A DNA stretch of 64,000 nucleotides from Monoplex corrugatus. Taxonomy: Eukaryota; Mollusca; Gastropoda; Littorinimorpha; Ranellidae. The stretch lies in assembly GCA_030674185.1 (NCBI GenBank), contig JAPXFY010000031.1, positions 44,264,874 to 44,328,873 on the forward strand, written 5' to 3'. The notes beneath the pieces are model-generated. The model did not search any database, was not told where the DNA came from, and saw only the letters and a list, made by a program, of their open reading frames with translations. The position numbers and the translations under genes are program-made. Below are positions 44,987 through 55,688 of this stretch, one piece after another (the first letter of the stretch is position 1; each line of letters starts with the position of its first letter).

Positions 44987-47170
44987 AAAAAAAAAAGAGA
45001 GAAAGAAGAAGAAAGAAGAAGAAAGAAGAGGAAAGAAGAAGAGAAAAAGAAGAAGAAAAAGAAGAAAGAAAAGAAAAGAAGAAGAAGAGAAGAAGAAGGA
45101 AAGAACAAGAAGAAAGAGAAAAGAAAGGAAGAAAAAAAAGAAGAAGAAAGAAGAAGAAGAAGAAAGAAAGAGAAGAAGAAAAGAGAAAGAAAAAGAAGAA
45201 GAAGAAAGAAAGAGAGAAGAGAAGAAGAAGAAAGAGAAGAAAGAAGAGAAAGAAAAGAAGAAGAAGAAAAGAAAGAAAAAGAAGAAGAAAAAAAAAAGAA
45301 GAGAAGAAAGAAGAAGAAGAAGAAAGAAGAAAAGAAGAAAGAAAAAAGAAAGAAGAAAAAGAAAAGAAGAGAAGAAGAAGAAGAAAAAGAAAAAGAAGAA
45401 AAGAAAGAAGAAAAGAAGAAAAGAAGAAAGAAGAAAGAAGAGAAAAAGAAGAAGAAAGAAGAAGAAAAAGAAGAAGAAAAGAAGAAAAAAAGAAGAAGAA
45501 GAAGAAAGAAGAAGAAGAAAGAAAGAAGAAGAAAAAGAAGAAGAAGAAGAAAGAAGAAGAAAAAGAAGAAGAAAGAAGAGAAGAAAAGAAAAGAAGAAAG
45601 AAAGAAGAAGAAAAAAGAAGAAGAAAGAAGAAGAAGAAGAAAGAAGAAGAAGAAGAAAGAAGAAGAAAAAAGAAGAAAGAAAAAAGAAGAAGAAGAAGAA
45701 AAAGAGAAGAAGAAGAAAAGAGAAGAAGAAAGAAGAAGAAGAAGAAAAGAAAAGAAAAAAGAAGAAGAAAAGAAGAAGAAGAAAAAGAGAAGAAAGAAGA
45801 AAAAAAGAAAGAAGAAGAAAAAAAGAAGAAAGAAGAAGAAAGAAAAAAGAAGAGAAAGAAGAAAGAAGAAAAAGAAGAAGAAAGAAGAAGAGAAAAGAAG
45901 AAGAAAAGAAGAAGAAAGAAGAAGAAGAAAGAAGAAAGAAGAAGAAAAAAAAAGAAGAAAGAAGAAGAAGAAAAAAGAAGAAGAAGAAGAAAAGAAAAAA
46001 AAAGAAGAAGAAGAAGAAAGAAGAAAAAAGAAAAAGAAGAAGAAAGAAGAAGAAGAGAAAGAAGAAAGAAAGAAGAAAAGAAAAGAAGAAGAAGAAAAAG
46101 AAGAAGAAAGAAGAAAAAGAAGAAAAAGAAAAGAAAGAAAAAGAACAAGAAAGAAAAAGAAGAAGAAAGAAGAGAGAAGAAGAAGAAGAAAGAAAAAGAA
46201 GAAGAAATAAGAAAGAAGAAGAAGAAAGAAAAAGAAGAAGAAAAGAAGAAAGAAGGAAGAAGAAAGAAAAAAGAAGAAGAAAGAAAAAGAAGAAGAAGAA
46301 AGAAAAAGAAGAAGAAAAAAGAAAAGAAAGAAAAGAAGAAAGAAGAAGAAAGAAGAAAAGAAGAAAAGAAAGAAGAAAAGAAGAAAGAAAAAAGAAGAAG
46401 AAAGAAGAAGAAAAGAAGAAGAAAAAAAGAGAAGAAAGAAGAAGAAGAAGAAGAAAAGAAGAAGAAAGAAAAAAGAAAGAAGAGAAGAAAAAGAAGAAGA
46501 AAGAAAAAGAAGAAGAAGAGAAGAAGAAAGAAAAAGAAGAAGAAAGAAAAAGAAGAAGAAAAAAAAGAAGAAAGAAAAGAAGAAGAAAGAAAAAGAAGAA
46601 GAAAGAAGAAGAAGAAGAAGAAGAAGAGAAGAAGAAAGAAAAAAAAGAAGAAAGAAGAAGAAAGAGAAGAAGAAAGAGAAGAAGAAGAAGAAGAAAAGAA
46701 GAAGAAAAGAGAAGAAGAAGAAGAAAGAAGAAGAGAGAAAAAGAAGAAGAGAAGAAGAAAGAAAAAGAAGAAGAAAGAAAAAGAAGAAAGAAGAAAGAAA
46801 AAGAAGAAGAAAGAAGAAGAAAAAAGAAGAAGAAGAAGAAGAAAGAAGAAGAAAGAAGAAGAAGAGAAGAAGAAAGAAGAAGAAAGAAAACGAAGAAAAG
46901 AAGAAGAAAGAAGAAAGAAGAAAAAGAAGAAGAAAAGAAGAAGAAGAAAAGAAGAAGAGAAGAAGAAAAAGAAAAGAAAGGAAGAAGAAGAAAGAAGAAA
47001 GAAGAAAGAAGAAAGAAGAAAGAAAACGAAGAAAAGAAAAAGAAGAAAAAAGAAGAAAGAAGAAAGAAGAAGAAAGAAGAAGAAGAGAAGAAAAAAGAAG
47101 AAGAAGAAAGAACAACAACAAAAGAAAGAAAGAAAAAAGGAAACAAGAAAGGAAAAAAAGAAAAAAAAAA
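44987..47170. repeat. Homopurine GAA-rich tract of about 2.2 kb
   Basis: The plus strand is almost entirely A and G, in GAA, GAAA and GAAAA groupings, with only a handful of pyrimidines (for example near 45106, 46208, 46891, 47027 and 47112-47120). The Lys/Glu/Arg frame on plus and Phe/Leu/Ser frames on minus are artefacts. Confidence 0.97.
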
Positions 47171-47217
47171 TCTCACCACCTCAGCTGGTAGGAGTTCTGA
47201 TATACTGTAAAATTGTT

Positions 47218-47395
47218 TTAACCCTTTGACTCCCGCACCCTGTCCTACAAGAATCATCTATTACCAACCATGCAAGAAAGCAAAAACCTGATTCTTTGAT
47301 TCCCTCACCCTATCCACCAGCTTCCTGTAGGGTGAGGGAATCAAAGAGTTAGGTTTTTGCTGTTGGTGGATAGTGTGCGGGAATCAAAAGGTTAA
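47218..47395. mobile_element. TTAA MITE with nested inverted repeats
   Basis: Outer inverted repeats start TTAACCCTTTGACTCCCGCA. Inner ones contain TTTGATTCCCTCACCC and a central hairpin with TTCCTGTAGG. Both ends are TTAA. Confidence 0.75.
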
Positions 47396-47790
47396 AAAAA
47401 AACCGCTTCGTGGCCATAGGATCAAACCAACAATGGAAATTGCAAAGGCAATAAAGTGTACGAGAGAACATACATCCTGATTTTACCTCAGATGACACAC
47501 GCTGTCAAGAGGGCTCCCCCCCCCCCCCCACCCACCCCCTCTCTCTCTCTCACCACACTACTCTCTCTCTCTCTCACACACACACTCTCTCTCTCTCTCT
47601 CTCTTTCTATTTCAATAGTTTCAAGCCTAGGCAGACAGGTGCACTAACAACGGCAAGTTAGAAAAAAGGAACATGGCTTTAAGCGAACAACTTCTACCGT
47701 TGAAAAATAAAACGTCATTGTGGCAAACTCACCATCTGATCAAGGCCTTCCCGTGTGTTTTTCTACGGCTTGTAGATAAAAAGGCAGGGT
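47396..47790. other. No gene; C-run and CT/CA microsatellite
   Basis: A C-run at 47517-47529, CT and CA repeats at 47538-47605, and otherwise unrecognised sequence. Confidence 0.6.
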
Positions 47791-47794
47791 TTTT

Positions 47795-49065
47795 TTTTTA
47801 AATATCACTTTATAATCTTCCATTCTTAAAAGGAAGGTATTTTTTGAAAATATCACTCTTTATAATCTTCCATTCTTAAAAGGAAGGTATTTTTTGAAAA
47901 TATCACTCTTTATAATCTTCCGCTCTTAAAGGAAGGTATTTTTGAAAATATTGCTCTTTAGAATCCTCCATTCTTAAAAGGTAGGTATTCTGAAAATATC
48001 ATGCTTTATAATCTTCCATTCTTAAAGGGTAGGTATCTTGTATATATCACTATTTATAATCTTCCATTCTTAAAGGGTAGGCATCTTGTATATATCACTA
48101 TTTATAATCTTCCATTTAAAGGGTAGGCATCTTGTATATATCACTATTTATAATCTTCCATTCTTAAAGGGTAGGTATCTTGTATATATCAGTATTTATA
48201 ATCTTCCATTCTTAAAGGGTAGGCATCTTGTATATATCACTATTTATAATCTTCCATTCTTAACGGGTAGGTATATTGTATATATCACTCTTTATAATCT
48301 TCCATTCTTAACGGGTAGGTATCTTGTATATATCACTATTTATAATCTTCCATTCTTAAACGGGTGGGTATCTTGTATATATCTATTTATAATCTTCCAT
48401 TCTTAACGGGTAGGTATCTTGTATATATCACTATTTATAGTCTTCCATTATTAACAGGTAGGCATCTTGTATATATCACTATTTATAATATTTCATTCTT
48501 AACGGGTAGGTATCTTGTATATATCTATTTATAATCTTCCATTCTTAACGGGTAGGCATCTTGTAAATAATTAATATCACTATTTATAATCTTCCATTCT
48601 TAACGGGTAGGTATCTTGTATATATCTATTTATAATCTTCCATTCTTAATGGTTAGGCATCTTAAAAATATCACTTTATAATCTTCCATTCTTAAAGGTT
48701 AGGTATCTTGTATATATCTATTTATAATTTTCCATTCTTAAAGGTTAGGTATCTTGTATATATCTATTTATAATCTTCCATTCTTAAAGGTTAGGTATCT
48801 TGTATATATCACTATTTATAATCTTCCATTCTTAAAGGTTAGGTATCTTGTATATATCACTATTTATACTCTTCCATTCTTAAAGGTTAGGTATCTTGTA
48901 TATATCACTATTTATACTCTTCCATTCTTAAAGGTTAGGTATCTTGTATATATCACTATTTATAATCTTCCATTCTTAAAGGTTAGGTATCTTGTATATA
49001 TCACTATTTATAATCTTCCATTCTTAAAGGTTAGGTATCTCGAAAATATCACTCTTTATAATCTT
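47795..49065. repeat. About 48-bp minisatellite (roughly 27 units)
   Basis: Units contain TATCACTATTTATAATCTTC, CATTCTTAAAGGGTAGG and TATCTTGTATA. The 48-bp length is a multiple of three, so frames remain open (a YITIYNLPFLK-type peptide). Variant zones run from AAAATATCACTC types on the left through ACGGGTAGG in the middle to AAAGGTTAGG on the right. Confidence 0.94.
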
Positions 49066-49350
49066 TATATGTCACGTCAGCATATTGATGATGGATAAGT
49101 CTTGTGTACTTTTTTGTTGTTGTGCTTTGAATTGTTGCTGCATGCTTTGACATTGTCATGTTCTGAATCGAAAGACAAGAACTTTCTATCAAAGGATGGA
49201 CAAAGAAAAGACACAACAGTACTCCCGCCGACCTCGATAAAAAAAAATTAAAAAAAGACTTTTAGCAAGTCAGAAGAATCACAAGAGAAGCCCTCCAGCG
49301 GATCCCTGCCCATTATGGGATACCGTACAACGAGACGGTAGATGAAGACC
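49066..49350. other. No gene recognised
   Basis: Unrecognised sequence between the minisatellite and a CG/GT tract. Confidence 0.5.
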
Positions 49351-49353
49351 TGT

Positions 49354-49363
49354 GCGCGCGCGC

Positions 49364-49394
<31 letters not shown>

Positions 49395-49402
49395 TGTGTC
49401 CA
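49354..49402. repeat. CG then GT dinucleotide run
   Basis: About 24 bases of alternating CG are followed by GT repeats, a Z-DNA-prone composition. Confidence 0.95.
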
Positions 49403-49479
49403 GCAGTGATTTCGCTCTTTACATGACAGCTCTTTTGGCCATGAGTTAAGGCGGGATAACTCCTACGAGAAAATCTATA

Positions 49480-49991
49480 AGGTGAGAGAGAGGCAGACAG
49501 AAAGACAGACAGAGGTAGAGATTCAAAGAGAGAGACAGACAGAGGAAGTGACAGACAGACAGAGAAAGAGAGACAGACAGACAGAGAGAGAGAACGAGAG
49601 AGAGAGAGAGTCAAGACTCAAAGGACACTGGTGACTCAGACCAACAGCCCCTTATCACGTCAGGAAGGGGGTTTAATGGGACCGGAAAACTGAAGAAAAA
49701 TATTACTTTACGGTGATACAAACAGGTAAACAGTACACGCGCGCACACTCGCGTACGCATGTATGCACGCCTGCATGCACACATATATACACCATGAGAC
49801 AACAAGAGAAAATCACTCAAGGATAGTAGCATTATGTTCCAGTGTACCTATCTTCTGCCTTGTAGCTGGTTCTTACTACGAAAGAGAGAGGGAGGGAGGG
49901 GAGAGAGAGAGAGAGAGAGAGAGAGGCCGACAGACAGGCAGAAGAAAACGTAAGCGTTGAAAATATGAAAGAGAGAAATGAGAAAACGTAT

Positions 49992-50058
<67 letters not shown>

Positions 50059-50123
50059 GCCGACAGACAGGCAGACAGAAGAAAACGTAATGTTGAAAGC
50101 CTGAAAGAGAGAAATGAGAAAAC

Positions 50124-50210
<87 letters not shown>

Positions 50211-50255
50211 TGTGTGTGTGTCTGTGTGTGTGTATGAGGGAGAGAGAGAGAGAGA
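49480..50255. repeat. GA/CAGA microsatellites, a duplicated segment and a GT tract
   Basis: CAGA and GA repeats (49480-49610, 49880-49925, 50000-50060) and a GT run (50126-50235) are present. A segment with GAGAGGCCGACAGACAGGCAG and GAAAACGTAA occurs twice (about 49920-49990 and 50055-50125). Confidence 0.9.
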
Positions 50256-50765
50256 ATTTTTTCCCTTTCCAATCTTGCTGTAAGTTAACGCAAACACCGA
50301 TAATCTACTTCCTCCATCAACCGACCAGAAACAGAGAATTAAGGAGGGCCTGTGGTGTCGTATTTATTTTACATAGTCACTGATCGATTTGAGATTAATA
50401 CTCACTCTCACCCACTCACTGCTCATTATGCTACTGACCCGTAGGGCAGCAATGAAGATCTGTTCTGGGCCAGCCTCTGTATGGTAAACCAGGTGTGTCA
50501 AAACTCTGAGTTCTGCTTTTATTAGTTAGATATTTCTGGTCTTAGGTAATCTGGGTTTTCCTCCCATATGTCATTCTTCTGAAGGATGGTACACGTACAG
50601 GCGATAGCTTTAGAACTGAGAAGCGTTTCTCGTTCGCGAGGAAGCTGGCCTGCAAATGGCGTGACAACAAGTGTCGAGGGAGAATGTATGGTGTTCAATG
50701 AAACGAACACGAGGTGGAAGTAGATTTTAACCAGTTGCCATCATTACCTACCTACCTCGCAGGAA
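50256..50765. other. No gene recognised
   Basis: Unrecognised sequence. Frames are short and show no domain. Confidence 0.5.
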
Positions 50766-50769
50766 AGAC

Positions 50770-51335
50770 CCTCTCAATACTACCTACCTAGCCTTACCTA
50801 GCGAATATCTAGCCTTACCCAGCGAATACTTAGCCTTACCTAGCCTTACCCAGCGAATACATAGCCTTACCCAGCGAATACTTAGCCTTACCTAGCCTTA
50901 CTGAGCGAATACCTAGCCTTACCCAGCGAATACTTAGCCTTACCTAGCCTTACTGAGCGAATACCTAGCCTTACCAGTGAATACTTAGCCTTACCCAGCG
51001 AATACTTAGCCTTACTAGCCTTACTGAGCGAATATCTAGCCTTACCCAGCGAATACTTAGCCTTACCTAGCCTTACCGAGTGAATACCTAGCCTTACCAG
51101 CGAATACTTAGCCTTACCTAGCCTTACCAGCGAATACTTAAGTCTTACCTAGCGAATATCTAGCTTACCTAGCGATTACCTAGCCTTACCAGCGAATACT
51201 TAGCCTTACCTAGCGAATATCTAGCTTACCTAGCGATTACCTAGCCTTACCTAGCGAAAACTTAGCCTTACCTAGCGAATATCTAGCTTACCTAGCAAAT
51301 ACTTAGCCTTACCTAGCGATTACCTAGCTGTGAGG
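50770..51335. repeat. Short-period compound minisatellite
   Basis: Two modules alternate, CTTAGCCTTACC-TAGCCTTAC and CAGCGAATA, giving periods of about 20-33 bp. A shift to TAGCGAATATCTAGCTTACC and TAGCGATTACC types occurs right of about 51130. Confidence 0.92.
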
Positions 51336-51705
51336 TGGAACAAAAATACCACCACCACCACCAAAAATAAAAAAAGCGAACAAAACAAAACAAAACAAGA
51401 GAGGAAGAGAGACAGGACAGACAGACAGAGAGAGAGAGAAAGACACACACAGAGAGACAGAAAGAAAGAGACAGAGAGAGAGAGACAGAACGAAATAAGA
51501 AAAACAAAAGCCGCATTGTCCTAGCGTGTGTCGTAAAAACCTCGTCTGAACGAGACGGGCCACTGCCCAGTCCACCTTCATCGTGTTTTCATTATGTTGG
51601 TTTCCTTCCTGACTTGATTACACTGGAAATGAATGGAGCGTGTGTGGGATGTGTGGGCTGGAAGGGGCGTGTGTGGGGGTGTGGGCTGGAAGGGGCGCCG
51701 GTTTA

Positions 51706-52170
51706 ATACGCTAAAGGTTTTAAAACCCCGAGAACCCACACGTCACCAAACACTGTTATCAATTATGTTGTTATAAAGAAACACACATGAAGGTCGTTTG
51801 CTGGACGAAGACGGGGATGGGGGGAGGCGATTCGTTACGCCAAAGGATCAAACTCAAAGGAGCCGTACGTCACCAAATATTATCGATTTTTGTGTTATAA
51901 AGAAACACCTGAAAAGTAGCTTGCTGGCTAGCGATTTGGGTGGAAGGGGGAAGGGGGCGATTTAATACACCGAAGTCAAAACTCAAAGAAGTCATACGTC
52001 ACCAAATATTGTTATCGATTTTGTGTTATAAAGAAACACCTGAAAAGTAGCTTGCTGGCTAGCGTTTGGGTGGAAGGGTGAAGGGGGCGATTTAATACAC
52101 GAAGTCAAACTCAAAGAAGTCACGTCACCAAATCTTGATTTATGTGTTATCAAGAAACATATCTGAGGCT
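51706..52170. repeat. Satellite of about 130-bp units (three to four)
   Basis: Each unit has TTAATAC, AAACTCAAAG, CGTCACCAAATATTG, GTTATAAAGAAACACC and TAGCTTGCTGGC. The two middle units are the most alike, and the last is truncated and diverged. Confidence 0.85.
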
Positions 52171-52227
52171 GCTGGATGTTTCTTGATAACATGTTCAAAT
52201 CCCAAAGATCACATGTCGCAAGGATTT

Positions 52228-52262
52228 GTGTGTGTGTGTGGTGTATGTGTGTGTGTGTGTGT

Positions 52263-52345
<83 letters not shown>
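52228..52345. repeat. GT microsatellite
   Basis: Long GT run with GGTG and CGTG interruptions. Confidence 0.95.
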
Positions 52346-52544
52346 TACGTGTACAAATCAGTTATGTAAAACTATGAGATCATTCAAATATTTGATATTA
52401 TGCTCACTGTATTCGTTGTATTACAGTTCTTTTCTCGTGCGAATATGTTATCACAAAGTGATACCATGTAAAAATTCAGGTACGCTTTCCCAAAGGTGAG
52501 CACGTCGCCGCAGTGCTGCGCCACCATTTACTCTATATTTTGGG

Positions 52545-52601
<57 letters not shown>

Positions 52602-52816
52602 TCGTCTTTAGTTGAATCCTTTATTATTTTCTTCTTCTTCTTCTTCGGGGGAAAGGGAGTGGACATCTATGTTGATATTTGATTATTCTATTCCATAATT
52701 ACTTGTCATTTTTTTCTTTCTTCCTAGAAGCATGCAAAAGAAAAGTTCAAACATTTTGTAACAGCCATTCCATACAATGAAAACGTGATTCTAGATTCTC
52801 ACGCTCTCACAGACAC

Positions 52817-52881
<65 letters not shown>

Positions 52882-53035
52882 CTTCAAAATGCCGAATTAT
52901 CAAAATTACAGACAAGATCAGAAATCAAACAGAAATTAGCCACGAAAGTCTTGTACAATGCTGACGATGCCCTGATCTTACTTTCTGTCGAATTCAATCT
53001 CAATGTTCTTTCTATCAAAACGATATTGTTATTAG
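52346..53035. other. No gene; CT, CTT and GA microsatellites and a SINE scrap
   Basis: A fragment of SINE-like module 2 (GCACGTCGCCGCAGTGC) lies at 52500-52530 on the minus strand. CT repeats follow at 52545-52600, and GA repeats at 52822-52880. Nothing coding is recognised. Confidence 0.6.
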
Positions 53036-53545
53036 TATTTCATTGTTATTGTTGTTTAAAGCCCAACCAACTGCGCAGAGCCATATCAGAGCAACAACTA
53101 TTTCAAAAAGTACATCATACATCACTGGAGAGAAAAAACAAAGAATAAAATTGGGAAAGAAAATTAAGTACACATATCAACGCATTCGCACACATTATCC
53201 AAGGATACTCCGTCCAATTTTTAAAATTAAAGCTTACTACAAATATAAAATACGGGTTTAACTAGGGACATTAAAACATAAAAACGGGCCTAAATTACCT
53301 AAGTTGATTTTGCATGTCACATTTTTTTAGAGCCAGAAATGCCCAATTATCAATCCTAAGAGAAAGTATTGTGGTTTTACTGAACACATACAGATGACTG
53401 GACCAACAAGGCAGAAAATGTTACCAAAAAATGACCGAAAGCAAAGGAACAAGGCAGAAACAAAGAGACTGGCAGAAAGAGGAAATTTCTAGCACAGAAT
53501 TTCTGAAAGGTGGGAATACTATTTATAAGGAAAGAGTTCCCGGCA
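53030..53545 (+). mobile_element. Dispersed repeat D, single-unit copy 1
   Basis: It begins with TTATTGTTGTTTAAAGCCCA, then one copy of the segment that is expanded at 26025-34530 (CGCAGAGCCATATCAGAGC here). The body follows (CTCCGTCCAATTT, CAATTATCAATCCTAAGAG, CAAGGCAGAAAATG) and ends near CCCGGCATTCC. A frame of 69 codons within it is not gene-like. Confidence 0.8.
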
Positions 53546-53929
53546 TTCCTCCGGGAGGGGAAGATTTAGAGAAGGATGGGGGTGGGGGTGCTAAGAAATT
53601 ACCAGAATCAAACAACATAGTTCCGTCTATCTTCAGATGAATACCGTACATTAATGGACACCTATGTTTGGCAGTAGTATCAAGATAATCGAAGGGAAAA
53701 TATAACAATTACATGGACTTATAACCGCAAGCAAAAAACAAAACAAAAATAATCACGTGTTTTCAATTTAGCGGGGGAAAAACCCGAACAGTTTTATGTT
53801 GGTAGAATAATACATTTCCTTGGGTACAAGTGGAAATTTGATGCATTAAGAACAAAATATATCAAGACTAGTAGGCCTACTGTGTATGTGGACTGAAGAT
53901 AACGACCAATCATATTCTTTCTTACGTTA

Positions 53930-54485
53930 AGATTGTTATTGCTATTTTTGTTTAAAGCCCGGCCGACTGCGTAGAGCCATATCAGGGCTATAACCGTTTC
54001 AAAACATACAGAAATACTCCAACAGGGGGGAAAAAGAAAAGAAAATTAAGTACATATATCAACGCATTAGTGTACATAATCTGAGGAAATGCCTCCGGCG
54101 TTGACCACTCCGTCCAATTTATCGCAAGGGGGATTTAAAAAACATACCTGAATACAAATTTAAACATAACTAGGGATACTAAAACATGTATAAACACAGG
54201 CATGAATTACCTAAAATTGCTTCCGCATCTCTCATTTCCCAGTGCCAAAAATGCACTTAGCACATGTACCCAATTATCAATCCTAAGAGAAAATACGTAA
54301 GACTTTATCAAACACATACAGGTGAATGGACAAGCAAGGCAGAAAATGACAGGAAGGAATGACAGAAAGCAAAGGAGGAAGAAAGAGAGTGACAGAAAAG
54401 AGGAAATTTCTAGCACAGAATTTCCAGAAGGCGGGGATACTGTTTATACTGAAAGAGCCCACGGCATGCCCACGGGAGTTTCCGT
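53930..54485 (+). mobile_element. Dispersed repeat D, single-unit copy 2
   Basis: Same order as copy 1, with AAAGCCCGGCCGACTGCG, GCCATATCAGGGCTATAACC, GGCGTTGACCACTCCGTCC, ATCAATCCTAAGAGAAAATA and the end CACGGCATGCCCACGGG. Confidence 0.85.
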
Positions 54486-54785
54486 TAAGATGAAACGATA
54501 CATTCCTATACTTTCAAAGATACATTTCTATACTTACAACAATTCTATACTTACAACAACAACAACAACAACAACAAAACAAAAAACAACGGTTTACGAC
54601 ATATTTAAAATCAACGGAACACATGACTGTTTTCTGTCAGCATGCCGACAAGTCCAACAGCTAATGATAAAGATCTCGTAATTTAAATGTTAACTGTCAG
54701 CGTAGTGTTTAACTATTTCTGTTACGTTATTTCATTTATTCAAATGGAGGAAGGAATGTTTCATTTCACGTCTGTTCACAATAGT
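54486..54785. other. No gene; CAA run
   Basis: A short CAA run at 54555-54580 and otherwise unrecognised sequence. Confidence 0.55.
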
Positions 54786-54788
54786 TAT

Positions 54789-54985
54789 TTAAACTTTTGA
54801 CTCCCGCACTCTGTCCACCAGCATCCTTCATTGTCAACCAACCATGCTAGCAAAGCAAAAATTTAACCCTTTGATTCCCTCACCTCATCCATCAGCTTCC
54901 TGCAGGAAGTTGGTGAACAGGGTGAACGAGTCAAAGGTTAAAACTTTGGCAGTAGGTGGATAGGTTGCGGGAGTCAAAGGGTTAA
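54789..54985. mobile_element. TTAA MITE with nested inverted repeats
   Basis: Outer ends are ACTTTTGACTCCCGCAC and its near complement. Inner inverted repeats are AACCCTTTGATTCCCTCACC and its partner, around a TTCCTGCAGGAAG hairpin. TTAA flanks both sides. Confidence 0.75.
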
Positions 54986-54989
54986 GAGA

Positions 54990-55550
54990 CAAACACTTGT
55001 TTGATTTTCATCATTTGCTCGATCTTCCTCTCCTCTCCCCTCCCCTCTCCCAGTTTATTTCACCTTTCTCAATATTTCTGTAAAACAAGTATCCCCCCAC
55101 CCCCACCCCACTTTGTGTCTAAAATCATTTTAAGTGACTAGAAGTTAGATCAATGACTTCCACTACACACACTGAGTGGTGTTACTCTAAAACTCTCGAA
55201 ACAGCTCATATTTCACCGACAATGTTCTCTTACGTGTACAAATCGATCTTCAGTAAAGCTTTTGATCGACCGAATGTATTCCATGTTATGCAAACTTGAT
55301 AGCCCGCTGTTCTAACCAGAAACGTATAAAAGAAAAGAATAAGAACGGCTATGTGACTGATGGAATATGACGCTTCTGTCTTTTTTTTTTTTTTTTTTTT
55401 ACGTCATTTAAATACGTTTTTTTGTTTTTGTTTTTGTTTTTGTTTTTGTTTTTTTTCATCGCGTGTTTTTGGTTTCTATTTGCTGAAACACGGGCAGTTA
55501 CTTTGAATCAAGTTTCAGTTATCTAAAGCTATCTTATTATTATCATCATC
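54990..55550. other. No gene; C/T-rich and T-run sequence
   Basis: Pyrimidine-rich stretches (55025-55060), a T-run of about 21 (55380-55400) and TTTTTG repeats (55420-55455), then a diverged CACGGGCAGTTA fragment. Nothing coding is recognised. Confidence 0.55.
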
Positions 55551-55608
55551 ATTATTGTTATAATGCTACCAATTTTGAAGAACAAGGTCTCCCAACAGTG
55601 TAAAAATC

Positions 55609-55658
55609 GCTACTCACAGTTCCGTAGCTTTCGATGGCGTTCTCGCCATCTTCGTCAG
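55609..55658 (-). ncRNA. Hammerhead-like ribozyme motif at the Penelope 3' end
   Basis: On the minus strand CTGACGA (55652-55658) is followed by one extra A. Next comes a perfect seven-pair stem GATGGCG/CGCCATC with loop AGAA, then GAAA (55629-55632). GCTAC and GTAGC (55624-55628 and 55609-55613) can form a further stem reaching into the terminal repeat. Hammerhead motifs are known in Penelope-like elements. The extra A and the base at the expected cleavage position are not canonical, so self-cleavage is unproven. Confidence 0.55.
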
Positions 55659-55688
55659 CGCTCTAATGCTGTCTGCGTGAATCTCTAC

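Noticed and set aside
44925..47210. Long Lys/Glu/Arg frame on plus and Phe/Leu/Ser frames on minus
   Set aside because: They are translations of a homopurine tract that has no stop codons by composition; there is no gene structure.
48086..49098. Frames with repeated YITIYNLPFLK
   Set aside because: They are products of a 48-bp minisatellite whose length is a multiple of three.
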